Assembly: GCF_029210485.1 (NCBI RefSeq)
Contig: NZ_JARGET010000031.1
Coordinates: 1 to 64,000 of the forward strand
Source: Hoeflea sp. YIM 152468
GTDB lineage: Bacteria > Pseudomonadota > Alphaproteobacteria > Rhizobiales > Rhizobiaceae
Length of the DNA stretch: 64,000 nucleotides
Direction: 5' to 3'
Part shown: positions 35,821 to 45,847 of the stretch, piece after piece
Layout of the letters: every line of letters begins with the position of its first letter
How positions within the stretch are numbered: the stretch's first letter is position 1
Position numbers and translations under genes: made by a program
Notes under the pieces: model-generated
Databases searched by the model: none
Seen by the model: the letters and a program-made list of their open reading frames with translations, nothing else
Told to the model about the DNA's origin: nothing

Positions 35821-36674
35821 GCAAGAATCCAGGCGTGACCGACGACATTGAAGACAAGCCGCAGCCTCTGATGGCGCACCTGATGGAGCTGCGCAATCGC
35901 CTGATGTGGGCGATTGGCGCCTTCTTCATCGCTTTCTTGCTGTGCTTTGCCTTTGCCAAACCGCTGTTTAACCTCCTGGTTCAGCCGTTTACCTGGGCTG
36001 TCGACTGGGCCGGAATGACGGATCGAAAGATCGAACTGATCTATACCGCTCCCCAGGAGTTCTTTTTCACCCAGATCAAGATCGGCATGTTCGGCGGGCT
36101 CGTGATCGCCTTTCCGGTCATCGCCGCGCAGGTCTACAAGTTCGTGGCGCCCGGCCTTTACAAAAATGAACGGGGCGCGTTTCTGCCGTTTCTCGTCGCT
36201 TCGCCCTTGTTGTTTCTGCTGGGCGCGGCGCTGGTCTACTTCTTCTTTACCCCGATGGTGATGTGGTTCTTCCTGTCCATGGAACAGAGCGGGGGAGGCG
36301 GTGAGGCCTCGATCATGCTGCTGCCCAAGGTGTCGGAGTATCTCGGGCTGATCATGACGCTGATTTTTGCCTTCGGTCTGGTGTTCCAGCTGCCGGTGGT
36401 GACAACACTTCTGGCGCGGGTCGGGCTGGTCAGCAGCCAGGGGCTGAAAGACAAGCGAAAATATGCCATTGTGGCCGCGTTCATTGCTGCTGCGATCCTG
36501 ACGCCGCCGGATCCGGTGTCCCAGATCGGGCTTGCGCTGCCAACCATCCTTCTTTACGAGATTGCCATCTATTGCGCCCGACTCGTGGAGCGTCAGCGCG
36601 CGGCAAATGCGGCCCTGGCGGAAGCTGACGAACCAGCATCACAGGCCGGATCTGATCCCGAAGGGGACGCCTGA
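35817..36674 (+). CDS. tatC: Sec-independent translocase subunit TatC
   Basis: Six-helix twin-arginine receptor. Core H-L-M-E-L-R-N-R-L near residue 20, then F-x-x-Q-I-K-I-G-M-F-G-G and several membrane helices; 285 residues. The start is a GTG inside the TatB stop (GTGA), implying coupled translation. It is followed by serS. Confidence 0.96.
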   Translation: MSKNPGVTDDIEDKPQPLMAHLMELRNRLMWAIGAFFIAFLLCFAFAKPLFNLLVQPFTWAVDWAGMTDRKIELIYTAPQEFFFTQIKIGMFGGLVIAFPVIAAQVYKFVAPGLYKNERGAFLPFLVASPLLFLLGAALVYFFFTPMVMWFFLSMEQSGGGGEASIMLLPKVSEYLGLIMTLIFAFGLVFQLPVVTTLLARVGLVSSQGLKDKRKYAIVAAFIAAAILTPPDPVSQIGLALPTILLYEIAIYCARLVERQRAANAALAEADEPASQAGSDPEGDA

Positions 36675-36752
36675 GCTCCGGATTTATGTGCACCGTGCCA
36701 ATGCCGGCACGGTTGCGGGTTTGGCGCTGCCACTTGAGTACCGGAACCTGCC

Positions 36753-38036
36753 ATGCTTGACATTAAATGGATACGAGACAACCCCGCAGACCTTGATGTT
36801 GCGCTGGCCAAGCGCGGTGCTGATGCCCAGGCCCAGCAATTGATCGCGCTGGACGAGACCCGGCGCAGTCATGTCGGCTCGCTGCAGGCATTGCAGGAGC
36901 GCCGCAATGCAGCCTCCAAGGAAATCGGCAAGGCGATGGCGGCTAAGGATCAGTCTGCGGCTGACCGCCTCAAGGCCGAAGTCGCCAAGCTCAAGGACGA
37001 GTTGCAGGCCGGTGAAGCCAGGGAGCGCGAGCTCGACGAGGCGCTCAAACACGCCTTGTCGGTGCTGCCCAATATTCCTCTCGATGACGTGCCTGTGGGT
37101 ACGGACGAAAGCGACAATGTCGAGATTCGGGTGTCCGGATCAAAGCCTGATTTAGGCTTCGAGCCGAAGGAGCATTTTGAACTTGGCGAAGCTCTGAGCA
37201 TGATGGACTTCGAGCGGGCGGCGAAGATGTCCGGCTCGCGGTTTACCATCCTGACGGGGGGGCTGGCGCGGCTCGAACGGGCTCTGGGCCAGTACATGCT
37301 CGACCTTCACACCAGCGAGCACGGCTACACCGAAGTCAATCCGCCGCTGATGGTCAATGATGCGGCCGCTTATGGCACGGACAAGCTGCCCAAATTCGGC
37401 GATGATCTGTTCCGCACCACCGATGGCCGTTGGCTGATTCCGACGGCGGAAGTTCCGCTGACCTACATGGCGGCCGGGGAAATCATCGCCGAGGAAGATC
37501 TGCCGCGGCGTTACACGGCTCAGACGGCCTGTTTCCGTTCGGAAGCAGGCTCGGCCGGGCGTGATACCCGTGGCATGTTGCGCCAGCATCAATTCACCAA
37601 GGTGGAACTGGTTTCGGTGACCACGCCGGAAACCGCGCTGGAGGAGCACGAGCGGATGACGGCGAGCGCCGAAGCGGTGCTTACGGGTCTGGGATTGCAT
37701 TTCCGGACCATGGTTTTGTGCACCGGTGACATGGGCTTTGGTGCGCGCAAGACTTATGATATCGAGGTCTGGCTGCCGGGGCAGAAGGCCTACCGCGAAA
37801 TTTCGTCCTGTTCGGTCTGCGGCGATTTTCAGGCGCGGCGGATGAATGCACGCTGCCGCAAGACGGGCGACAAGGCGACCCGCTTCGTCCACACCTTGAA
37901 CGGCTCGGGCGTGGCCGTCGGCCGGGCCCTGATTGCAGTCATGGAAAACTATCAAAATGCCGATGGGTCGATTACCGTCCCGGACGTGTTGCTGCCTTAT
38001 ATGGGCGGGCGCACGCGGATCGAAAAGGCGGCATAA
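36753..38036 (+). CDS. serS: seryl-tRNA synthetase
   Basis: Class II synthetase charging Ser-tRNA and tRNA-Sec where present. N-terminal coiled-coil arm (about residues 30-105), motif 2 [14 protein letters not shown] and motif 3 with [18 protein letters not shown]. The 427-residue length is normal. It follows tatC by 78 bases. Confidence 0.97.
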   Translation: MLDIKWIRDNPADLDVALAKRGADAQAQQLIALDETRRSHVGSLQALQERRNAASKEIGKAMAAKDQSAADRLKAEVAKLKDELQAGEARERELDEALKHALSVLPNIPLDDVPVGTDESDNVEIRVSGSKPDLGFEPKEHFELGEALSMMDFERAAKMSGSRFTILTGGLARLERALGQYMLDLHTSEHGYTEVNPPLMVNDAAAYGTDKLPKFGDDLFRTTDGRWLIPTAEVPLTYMAAGEIIAEEDLPRRYTAQTACFRSEAGSAGRDTRGMLRQHQFTKVELVSVTTPETALEEHERMTASAEAVLTGLGLHFRTMVLCTGDMGFGARKTYDIEVWLPGQKAYREISSCSVCGDFQARRMNARCRKTGDKATRFVHTLNGSGVAVGRALIAVMENYQNADGSITVPDVLLPYMGGRTRIEKAA

Positions 38037-38061
38037 ATCAGATATTTCAGGAGAGTATCCG

Positions 38062-38820
38062 GTGCGTATCCTTATCACCAATGACGACGGCATTCACGCC
38101 GAGGGGCTTGAAGTTCTCGAGCGCATCGCCCGGCAGCTTTCCGATGACATCTGGATCGTCGCTCCCGAAACCGATCAGAGCGGATTGGCGCATTCGCTGT
38201 CCTTGTCCGAGCCGTTGAGGCTGCGCCAGATCAAGGAAAAGACTTTCGCGCTGCGCGGTACGCCGACCGATTGTGTCATCATGGCAATCAAGAGCCTGAT
38301 GGACCAAGCGCCGGATCTGGTGCTGTCGGGCGTCAATTCGGGGCAGAATGTTGCCGATGATGTGACCTATTCGGGAACCGTGGCAGGCGCAATGGAAGGT
38401 ACCTTGCTGGGGGTCAGGTCAATCGCGATCAGTCAGGCCTACACGTCTGCGGGCGGCAGGGTCGTGCCGTGGGATGTGGTCGAGACGCTGGCGCCTGCTC
38501 TGCTCAGGAAGCTTGTCGCGATCGATTTGCCTTCGGACACGTTGCTCAACCTCAATTTTCCCAATTGCGCGGTGGATGAGGTCAAGGGCGTCGTTGTGTC
38601 CGATCAGGGGCAGATGTCGCACCGGCTTTCGGTTGAAGAACGGCATGACGGTCGCGGCTTTCCGTATTTCTGGCTCAAATTCGGACGCCGTGAGTTTGCG
38701 CCTGACTCCAACAGCGACATCAAGGCAATTTCCAACGGCTACATTTCGGTCACGCCCTTGAAAATGGATCTGACCAACCATGCAGTCCAGGGGCTGGTTG
38801 CCGCTGCGCTGGAAGAATGA
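38062..38820 (+). CDS. surE: 5'/3'-nucleotidase SurE
   Basis: Metal-dependent nucleoside monophosphatase linked to stationary-phase survival. [10 protein letters not shown] carries the paired Asp metal ligands, followed by P[12 protein letters not shown] and S-G-V-N-S-G-Q-N. Conserved start is the GTG at 38062 with CAGGAGAG upstream; the longer frame overlaps serS. Pairs with pcm, as in many bacteria. Confidence 0.94.
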   Translation: MRILITNDDGIHAEGLEVLERIARQLSDDIWIVAPETDQSGLAHSLSLSEPLRLRQIKEKTFALRGTPTDCVIMAIKSLMDQAPDLVLSGVNSGQNVADDVTYSGTVAGAMEGTLLGVRSIAISQAYTSAGGRVVPWDVVETLAPALLRKLVAIDLPSDTLLNLNFPNCAVDEVKGVVVSDQGQMSHRLSVEERHDGRGFPYFWLKFGRREFAPDSNSDIKAISNGYISVTPLKMDLTNHAVQGLVAAALEE

Positions 38821-38823
38821 CCG

Positions 38824-39477
38824 ATGAATATGCGGCTGATGGAAAAAGAAGGGTTCGCGGGGCTGTTTCTGCGGCTCCGGGCCGAAGGCGTTGCCGGCAA
38901 GGACTTGCTGACGGCGCTTGAGCAGACGCCTCGGACCTTGTTTCTGCCGGCAGCCTATGCCGACGCAGCCTATCAGGACCGAATCGTGCCGATCGATTGT
39001 GGCGGGTTTGCAGAAAGTCCCGATCTGGTTGCCAGACTGATATCCTCGCTTGCGCTTGAGCCCACTCACCGGGTTCTCGATCTCGGCACCGGCAGCGGGT
39101 TCCTGGCAGCCGTTGCCGCGCGTCTGGCCGAACGGGTGATAACGATCGATCGCTACAAGACCCTGATTCAACTCGCTCAGCAGCGCTTTACCCATTTGGG
39201 AATCGGCAACATCATTGCGCGCCAGGCCGACGGGTTGAAAGGGGTGAGCGGGGAGGGCAATTTCGATCGGATTATTGCAACATGTGCTTTTGAAAGCATG
39301 CCGCGCCAGTTTGTCGATCAGCTCGCTTCGGGCGGCGTCATGCTTGCGCCGATCGTTGAGGAAAGCGGCCCGCCCAAGATGGCACGGCTGACCAAAATCG
39401 GCAGCCGGTTCGAGCGCGAAGATCTGTTTTCTGTTCCGTATCGCCCCTTCTTACCGGGCGTGGCCGCAGCGCTTTAG
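38824..39477 (+). CDS. pcm: protein-L-isoaspartate O-methyltransferase
   Basis: Repairs isoaspartyl residues in aged proteins using SAM. The 217-residue protein has R-V-L-D-L-G-T-G-S-G-F-L-A-A as motif I and G-x-F-D-R-I-I-A-T-C-A post-motif. It starts three bases after surE. This is the second family member in the window. Confidence 0.9.
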   Translation: MNMRLMEKEGFAGLFLRLRAEGVAGKDLLTALEQTPRTLFLPAAYADAAYQDRIVPIDCGGFAESPDLVARLISSLALEPTHRVLDLGTGSGFLAAVAARLAERVITIDRYKTLIQLAQQRFTHLGIGNIIARQADGLKGVSGEGNFDRIIATCAFESMPRQFVDQLASGGVMLAPIVEESGPPKMARLTKIGSRFEREDLFSVPYRPFLPGVAAAL

Positions 39478-39583
39478 CGCCGAATCCGGCACAAAAACGC
39501 GCCGAATCCAACGACCTTAACTGATGAGTAACACTAACGCGCTTTAATCATCAGCATTGGTTTTGCGTTGATTGGGTAGTGTT

Positions 39584-41302
39584 ATGCGTCTCAGACAGAC
39601 AGTCGTTCCCGGTGCCTCGGTGACCCGTTTGCTCGGTGTTGCGCTCTTGGCAGGTTCCGCCGCCGCATGCAGTTCGGATTCGAGCCGCTTTGCGTATCGC
39701 GACACGGATCAGTTGCTGACGGCGTCGGTGCCGCAGCCGTCTTCGACGACGCTGGCGCCGATGGCAAGTGTCGGCGGTGCTTCGGGCGCGCAAGGCGCCT
39801 ATCCGCAAGCCAATTCCTACCCGCAGACTGGTCAGTCAAGCTTTCCGCAGGCACCATCAGCGGTCTCCCAGGCATTCCCGGGCGATTATCGGTCGCCGGT
39901 GCAACCCGGCTATGATCCAACCTCAACAGGGTCTATTCCCGGCTCGGCGGCACGCTCGGCAGCCTCTTCGGATCTGATCACAGGTGGCGTGCAGCGCAGT
40001 TCTGTTGTAACGCGCCAGCTTGCGCCGGCTGAACCGTCGGTGCCGACACCAGCCAAATTGGCGAGCAGCGCCACGCAAGAGACCTTTGCTGCCCCTCAAG
40101 CCCAGGCTTTCCCGGACCGGCCGCAGCAGCTTTCATCAAGCGTCCCGGTGAGCCCTCGTTATGAAGGCAGCAAGGATACGATCCTGGCGCCGGACCCGAT
40201 CGTCACCGGTACCGCATCACAGGATGCGGGCTGGACAACGACGGGTGGAACTCGCATTGCGCTGGGTGAGGGCGAGACCATCTACAACCTGTCCAAGCGC
40301 TATGGCGTGCCGGCCAGTGAAATCATGAAGGCCAACGGCATTACGGATGCTTCGCGTGTGAATGCAGGACGGCAATTGCTGATCCCGGTTTATGTCTATT
40401 CGCGTCAGGCGCCTGTTTCTGCACCGGACAGCAATCCGAACACCCGGGCTGCCAACGCCGGAACAGGTTTGCGCGGCGAAGCCAGGCAGACTGATCTTCC
40501 CGTGCCTGCGCCGGCGCCTGACCGCGATGTGGCCGTGCTGCCAAACCCGCCATCGTTGCGCAATCCGGGAAGTGATGCTGCAACAACCGTGACCGAGAGT
40601 GCGGCAAGGTCAGACAGCAACGCCAATGCGGACGGCGTTTACGTGGTCAAGGGCGGCGACACATTGAGCCGAATCGCCCAGACTCATGGCGTCAGCGTTG
40701 ACGCGCTGAAGTCCGCCAATCAGCTGTCGGGGGCCACTATCCGGATCGGTCAGACGCTTTCAATCCCCGCTCCGAAAGCGTCTCGGATCGACAAGACGAC
40801 AACAACCGCGTCAGTGCAGCCTTCGGACAGGCCCAAGAGCTACACGCCTCCGGTCTCCGCTGCCGGTGACAGCGTCGGGGCAAAGACCAAGGGTGACATG
40901 GCAGCGATTGCGCCTGCGGCCACCGGCATCGACAAATTCCGCTGGCCGGCCCGCGGTCAGGTGATCACCGGATTTGCCAAGTCCGAGAACGGCAAGCGCA
41001 ATGACGGCATTGACATTTCCATGCCGACAGGAACGCCGATCAAGGCCGCGGAGAATGGTGTGGTGATCTATTCCGGTGACGGGCTGAAGGAATACGGCAA
41101 GACCGTTCTGATCCGGCACGATGATGGGCTGGTGACAGTTTATGCCCATGCCGACAAGCTCAACGTCAACCGTGGCGACAAGGTGGTGCGTGGTCAGGTG
41201 ATCGCCAATTCCGGCATGACCGGAGGGGCCAGGACCCCGCGACTGCATTTCGAGGTGCGGAAGAATGCGTCGCCGGTCGATCCTGTACAATATCTCGAGT
41301 AA
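39584..41302 (+). CDS. NlpD-like lipoprotein with two LysM domains and a degenerate M23 domain
   Basis: Predicted outer membrane or periplasmic lipoprotein (signal to A-G-S-A-A-A-C). A low-complexity linker leads to LysM 1 (about residues 222-268: G-E-G-E-T-I-Y-N-L-S-K-R-Y-G-V), LysM 2 (about 348-392: G-G-D-T-L-S-R-I-A-Q-T-H-G-V), and a C-terminal LytM/M23 domain. The zinc ligands of active M23 enzymes are incomplete: the first His is Asn (R-N-D-G-I-D-I), and the HxH pair is R-L-H. This matches NlpD/EnvC proteins, which activate amidases and do not cut peptidoglycan themselves. The start uses the ATG at 39584; a TTG lies 12 bases upstream. Confidence 0.88.
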   Translation: MRLRQTVVPGASVTRLLGVALLAGSAAACSSDSSRFAYRDTDQLLTASVPQPSSTTLAPMASVGGASGAQGAYPQANSYPQTGQSSFPQAPSAVSQAFPGDYRSPVQPGYDPTSTGSIPGSAARSAASSDLITGGVQRSSVVTRQLAPAEPSVPTPAKLASSATQETFAAPQAQAFPDRPQQLSSSVPVSPRYEGSKDTILAPDPIVTGTASQDAGWTTTGGTRIALGEGETIYNLSKRYGVPASEIMKANGITDASRVNAGRQLLIPVYVYSRQAPVSAPDSNPNTRAANAGTGLRGEARQTDLPVPAPAPDRDVAVLPNPPSLRNPGSDAATTVTESAARSDSNANADGVYVVKGGDTLSRIAQTHGVSVDALKSANQLSGATIRIGQTLSIPAPKASRIDKTTTTASVQPSDRPKSYTPPVSAAGDSVGAKTKGDMAAIAPAATGIDKFRWPARGQVITGFAKSENGKRNDGIDISMPTGTPIKAAENGVVIYSGDGLKEYGKTVLIRHDDGLVTVYAHADKLNVNRGDKVVRGQVIANSGMTGGARTPRLHFEVRKNASPVDPVQYLE

Positions 41303-41323
41303 ACGCCCCTCCAGGTGAAAAGC

Positions 41324-41358
41324 GAAAAAGGTCGGCACTGATGTGGCCGACCTTTTTT
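41324..41358. terminator. bidirectional terminator between the NlpD-like gene and the DUF815 gene
   Basis: AAAAAGGTCGGC pairs with GCCGACCTTTTT over 12 bases with a nine-base loop, with A and T runs on both flanks. It serves the two converging genes. Confidence 0.9.
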
Positions 41359-41386
41359 GGTCCTGATGGCAGGGCTCACAAGGTTC

Positions 41387-42256
41387 CTAAAGCGATTTGC
41401 CGCTGCGCCCTGCCAGGTCCTGTATGAATTGCCAGGCCACGCGTCCGGACCGGGCTCCGCGGGTGGTGGCCCATTCAAGCGCCTCCGCGCGCAATGTGTC
41501 AGGATCAATGCCGAGGGCGAAATGCTCGGCATATCCGGAAACCATCTCGAGATATTCATCCTGACTGCATTTGTGGAACCCCAACCACAAGCCGAAGCGG
41601 TCGGAGAGGGAAACCTTTTCTTCCACCGTTTCGCCGGGATTGATCGCGGTCGAGCGCTCATTCTCGATCATGTCGCGTGGCAGCAGATGCCTGCGGTTTG
41701 AGGTGGCATAGAGCAGAACATTCTCAGGCCGGCCTTCAATGCCGCCATCAAGGGCGGCCTTGAGGGACTTGTAAGCGGTGTCGCCATGGTCGAATGACAG
41801 ATCATCGCAAAACAGGATGAAACGGGCAGGGACCGGGCGCAGCAGAGCCATCAGCTCGGGCAGGGTGTTGATATCCTCGCGATGAATTTCGATCAGCTTT
41901 AGCGGAACCTGGATATCCGGTTCGGCAGCCAGCGTTGCATGCGCGGATTTGACCAGGGATGACTTGCCCATCCCGCGCGCGCCCCACAACAGCACATTGT
42001 TGGCCGGCAGGCCGAGCGCAAAACGCCGGGTGTTGTCGACCAGGATGTCGCGAACATGGTCGACGCCCTTGATCAGGCCGATGTCAATCCGGTTGGGTCT
42101 GGCAACCGGGGCCAGATGGTGTGCCTCCGGATTCCAGACGAAGCACTCGGCCGCATCAAAATCGTTTTCCGTGCGAGGTGCGGGGGCCAGTGATTCCACG
42201 GCGCGGGAGAGGCGGGCGAGTTCACTGAGGATCTGGTGGCTGGTTTCATCTTGCAT
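41387..42256 (-). CDS. DUF815-family AAA+ ATPase
   Basis: A 289-residue P-loop ATPase of the DUF815 family. Walker A G-A-R-G-M-G-K-S-S, Walker B R-F-I-L-F-C-D-D-L-S-F, and sensor 1 Y-A-T-S-N-R-R-H-L-L-P-R are present. The role is not established. It converges with the NlpD-like gene and diverges from yajC. The ATG at 42256 is chosen since upstream residues are poorly conserved; a longer frame reaches 42310. Confidence 0.88.
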   Translation of the reverse strand: MQDETSHQILSELARLSRAVESLAPAPRTENDFDAAECFVWNPEAHHLAPVARPNRIDIGLIKGVDHVRDILVDNTRRFALGLPANNVLLWGARGMGKSSLVKSAHATLAAEPDIQVPLKLIEIHREDINTLPELMALLRPVPARFILFCDDLSFDHGDTAYKSLKAALDGGIEGRPENVLLYATSNRRHLLPRDMIENERSTAINPGETVEEKVSLSDRFGLWLGFHKCSQDEYLEMVSGYAEHFALGIDPDTLRAEALEWATTRGARSGRVAWQFIQDLAGRSGKSL

Positions 42257-42460
42257 GCGATTGTCCGGGGTCTGTTGGGGTGGCAATGGTGGATGGGGAG
42301 CGGGTAGCATGGCACCAAGGTGCCGAAAAGCTGTTTTGAACCGGTATTCGCGGCATCAGGCGCCATGTTTGCGTTGCAATCGCCTGTCTTGCCACTATAT
42401 TCCGCTCGACTGCTGGGGCCCCATAGAGGGGCTCCACGCTTTTTCTTCAAGGAGTTTTTC

Positions 42461-42790
42461 ATGTTTGTTACCCCGGCCTATGCCCAGTCTGCACTCGGCG
42501 GCGGCGGCAGCGAGATCCTGATGTCGATCCTGCCGTTCCTTCTCATCTTCGTGATCATGTATTTTCTCATCATCCGTCCGCAGCGGCTTCAGATGAAGAA
42601 ACGCACGGAAATGCTCAACAATGTCCGTCGGGGTGACCAGGTCGTGACCGGCGGTGGCATGATTGCCAAGGTCACCAAGGTGATAGATGATGCCGAGCTG
42701 GAAGTCGAGATTGCCGATGGCGTCAAGGTTCGTCTGGTCCGCAGTCTGATCGCCGATGTCCGGGTCAAGGGCGAGCCGGTCAAGGAATAG
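42461..42790 (+). CDS. yajC: preprotein translocase subunit YajC
   Basis: Accessory membrane subunit of SecDF-YajC. One membrane helix (about residues 20-40: I-L-P-F-L-L-I-F-V-I-M-Y-F-L-I-I) followed by R-P-Q-x-x-x-x-K and G-D-x-V-V-T-x-G-G. The ATG at 42461 sits behind AAGGAG. It is 96 bases before secDF. Confidence 0.95.
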   Translation: MFVTPAYAQSALGGGGSEILMSILPFLLIFVIMYFLIIRPQRLQMKKRTEMLNNVRRGDQVVTGGGMIAKVTKVIDDAELEVEIADGVKVRLVRSLIADVRVKGEPVKE

Positions 42791-42886
42791 CCGCAAATCG
42801 TGGACAGGAAACTGACCCTGTTCACGTTGTCATGCCGGTCGATTTGTCTCACCCTATGTCATCCCAGAGGATGAACCGAGAGCACC

Positions 42887-45457
42887 ATGCTTTATTTCTC
42901 CCGTTGGAAAACAACCCTGATCTGGCTTGCCGTGCTGGCCAGTGTGGTGTTCGCCTTCCCCAATCTCCTGAGCCAGCAGCAGGCTGAGAGTCTGCCCGAC
43001 TGGGCGCCGTCGAAGAAGCTCACGCTCGGGCTGGATTTGCAGGGCGGTTCCTACATGCTGCTGCAGGTGGAACGTCAGGACATTATCAAGGACAGGTTGA
43101 CCACAACCGTCGACGATGTGCGGCGGATTTTGCGCGAGGCGGGGATCGGTTACACGGGACTTTCGGGCACCGGGCAGATGGTTCAGGTCCGAATCCGGGA
43201 TGATGCCCGCATCGAGGAAGCCAAGCAGGTGCTTGCGGAGTTGTCCGAACCGGTCAATTCCGGGCTGTTTGGCGGCGGAATCGTGTCCGAGGCGACAATC
43301 GAGGAGACCCAGCCGGGTCAATTGCGGATTTTGCTGACCGACGACGGCATAACCTACCGGATATCGTCGGCGGTGACGCAGTCGATTGAAGTGGTGCGCA
43401 AGCGGATCGATGAGCTGGGGACAACCGAGCCTGTGATTCAGCGTCAGGGCGCAGACCGGATCCTGGTACAGGTTCCCGGACTTGAAGACCCGGAACGGCT
43501 GAAAAGCCTGCTCAACCAGACCGCCAAGCTGGCGTTCCGGATGGTGGACAGCTCGATGCCGGTTCAGGAAGCAATTCAGGGGCGTCCGCCGGCCAATTCC
43601 GAAGTTCTCTATTCGACCGATGATCCGCCCGTGCCCTATCTTATTGCGCGTTCGGTTCTGGTGTCGGGTGAAAATCTCGTGGATGCCCAGGCAGGCTATG
43701 ACCAGCGCACCAATGAACCGATTGTCAGCTTCCGGTTTGATTCCAAGGGCGGACAGCGGTTTGGCCAGGCCACCACACAGAATGTCGGCCTGCCGTTTGC
43801 GATCGTGCTCGATGAGCAGGTGATTTCCGCACCGGTGATCCGCGAGCCGATTCTGGGCGGCACGGGTCAGATCTCCGGCAATTTCGACGTTCAGAGCGCC
43901 AATGATCTGGCGATTTTGCTGCGCGCCGGTGCTCTGCCTGCCACGCTGACGGTGATTGAAGAACGTACCGTCGGCCCGGGTCTGGGTGCGGACTCCGTCG
44001 CCGCCGGCGAGATTGCCGGCATCATTGGCGCGGTCCTGGTGCTGGCCTTCATGTTCGTTGCCTACGGCATGCTGGGTTTCATCGCCAATCTGGCGCTGAT
44101 TGCCAACGTCACCATGATCATCGCGATCCTGACTCTGTTGGGGGCGACGCTGACCTTGCCGGGGATTGCCGGTATCGTGCTGACAGTCGGCATGGCGGTT
44201 GATTCGAACGTGCTGATCTATGAGCGTATCCGCGAGGAACACAGGGCCGGGCGATCGCTGATACAGGCAATCGACGCCGGCTTCAGCAAAGCCTTCGCCA
44301 CAATCCTTGACGCCAACGTCACCACGCTGATTGCCGCGATCATCCTGTTCTATCTCGGGACCGGACCCGTGCGCGGTTTTGCCGTGACGCTCGCTGTGGG
44401 TATTGTCACGACGGTGTTCACCGCCTTCACCCTGACGCGCTGGCTGGTGGCCGAGTGGGTGCGCCGCAGGCGGCCCAAGCTCATGCCGAAGGGTGCGCTT
44501 GATGCAATCGTGCGGGACTTCAGCTTCCGTTTCATGAAGATCCGCCGCTTCACCTTCGTCCTCTCTGCGGTTGTGTCGGTGGCAGCGATGGTTTTGTTTG
44601 CCACGGTCAACATGAATTACGGCATCGATTTCAAAGGCGGATCGATGATCGAGGTCCAGGCCAAGGACGGCAATGCGGATGTCGGCGACATCCGGGCACG
44701 GCTTTCCGAGCTCAATCTTGGTGACATCCAGGCGCAGGAATTCGGATCGCCGCGAGAGGTGCTGATTCGGGTGCAGGCGCAGGGCGGCGGGGAAAACGCC
44801 GAACAAACCGTCATCACCCTGGTGCGGAGCGAACTGGAGACCGATTACGACATCCGCCGGGTCGAGGTTGTCGGTCCGACAGTTTCGGGTGAGCTGGCAC
44901 AGGCCGGTACCATTGCCGTGATCGCATCATTGCTGGCGATCCTGGTCTACATCTGGTTCCGCTTCGAGTGGCAATTCGCACTGGGTGCGATTATCGCAAC
45001 GGTGCACGATGTGGTGCTGACCATCGGGATTTTCGTTGTTTCCGGCATCGAGTTCAACCTGTCGAGTATCGCCGCGGTGCTGACAATTGTCGGGTATTCG
45101 CTCAACGATACGGTGGTGGTCTATGACCGGGTCCGCGAAAATCTCAGACGCTACAAGAAGATGCCGCTGACCGCTCTGCTGGATCAATCGATCAACCAGA
45201 TGCTGCCGCGCACCATTCTGACATCGGTGACGACGCTGCTGGCGCTTCTTGCCCTGTTCATCTTTGGTGGCGAGGTCATCCAGTCCTTCACCTTCGCGAT
45301 GATCTTCGGGGTGGTGGTCGGCACCTATTCGTCGATCTTCATTGCGGCGCCGGTGCTGATCCTGTTCAAGCTCCGGGCGGACACGTTCCGCGTCGGGCTC
45401 GACAACAAGGTCGAGGCGGACATGGAAGCGGAAGCCGCGGACAAGAGCACGGCCTGA
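42887..45457 (+). CDS. secDF: fused protein translocase subunit SecDF
   Basis: SecD and SecF joined in a single 856-residue polypeptide, which uses proton flow to pull proteins out of the Sec channel. The SecD half has L-G-L-D-L-Q-G-G and a periplasmic P1 domain, the six membrane helices, and V-G-M-A-V-D-S-N-V-L-I-Y-E-R-I-R-E-E. The SecF half starts at about residue 540 with N-Y-G-I-D-F-K-G-G and has G-Y-S-L-N-D-T-V-V-V-Y-D-R-V-R-E-N. Fusion is known in several lineages, rhizobia included. Confidence 0.95.
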   Translation: MLYFSRWKTTLIWLAVLASVVFAFPNLLSQQQAESLPDWAPSKKLTLGLDLQGGSYMLLQVERQDIIKDRLTTTVDDVRRILREAGIGYTGLSGTGQMVQVRIRDDARIEEAKQVLAELSEPVNSGLFGGGIVSEATIEETQPGQLRILLTDDGITYRISSAVTQSIEVVRKRIDELGTTEPVIQRQGADRILVQVPGLEDPERLKSLLNQTAKLAFRMVDSSMPVQEAIQGRPPANSEVLYSTDDPPVPYLIARSVLVSGENLVDAQAGYDQRTNEPIVSFRFDSKGGQRFGQATTQNVGLPFAIVLDEQVISAPVIREPILGGTGQISGNFDVQSANDLAILLRAGALPATLTVIEERTVGPGLGADSVAAGEIAGIIGAVLVLAFMFVAYGMLGFIANLALIANVTMIIAILTLLGATLTLPGIAGIVLTVGMAVDSNVLIYERIREEHRAGRSLIQAIDAGFSKAFATILDANVTTLIAAIILFYLGTGPVRGFAVTLAVGIVTTVFTAFTLTRWLVAEWVRRRRPKLMPKGALDAIVRDFSFRFMKIRRFTFVLSAVVSVAAMVLFATVNMNYGIDFKGGSMIEVQAKDGNADVGDIRARLSELNLGDIQAQEFGSPREVLIRVQAQGGGENAEQTVITLVRSELETDYDIRRVEVVGPTVSGELAQAGTIAVIASLLAILVYIWFRFEWQFALGAIIATVHDVVLTIGIFVVSGIEFNLSSIAAVLTIVGYSLNDTVVVYDRVRENLRRYKKMPLTALLDQSINQMLPRTILTSVTTLLALLALFIFGGEVIQSFTFAMIFGVVVGTYSSIFIAAPVLILFKLRADTFRVGLDNKVEADMEAEAADKSTA

Positions 45458-45460
45458 GCC

Positions 45461-45847
45461 ATGGCGAAGGGCATCGAAATTCGAGCGGCGCATTTTCCCG
45501 GACGTGCGCCGATCGACGCTTACGGCAATGGCGGCTTCCGCTTTGCCGACATGTCGCATCGCGGGTCCATCCTGTGTCTGCCTTCGGGCATTCACGGCTG
45601 GGACGTGCAAGGTGATCAGCCGCTGACGCTGGATTTGTTCGCAAAGGTTCTGGCCGAGGCGGAGGACATCGAGGTTCTGCTGGTCGGCACCGGCCTGTCA
45701 ATCCGGCCGCTGCCGGCGGAACTCAAGGCCGCGTTGCGGGCGGCTGGCATTTCCTCCGATCCGATGAGTTCGGGTGCAGCGGTCCGGACCTATAATGTGA
45801 TGCTTGCTGAATCGCGTGCGGTTGCTGCCGCGATGATCGCCGTGTGA
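45461..45847 (+). CDS. Mth938-like protein (NDUFAF3 homologue)
   Basis: A 128-residue member of the Mth938/DUF498 family, with I-D-A-Y-G-x-G-G-F-R-F near the start and L-x-L-V-G-T-G-x-S-I-R-P-L-P in the middle. The human relative NDUFAF3 is a complex I assembly factor. It starts three bases after secDF and ends inside the start codon of the next gene (GTGA), so all three are probably one unit. Direct function in bacteria is not proven. Confidence 0.88.
   Translation: MAKGIEIRAAHFPGRAPIDAYGNGGFRFADMSHRGSILCLPSGIHGWDVQGDQPLTLDLFAKVLAEAEDIEVLLVGTGLSIRPLPAELKAALRAAGISSDPMSSGAAVRTYNVMLAESRAVAAAMIAV

Noticed and set aside
42854-44806. 650-codon frame on the minus strand
   Set aside because: Lies fully antisense to secDF, which has all family motifs.
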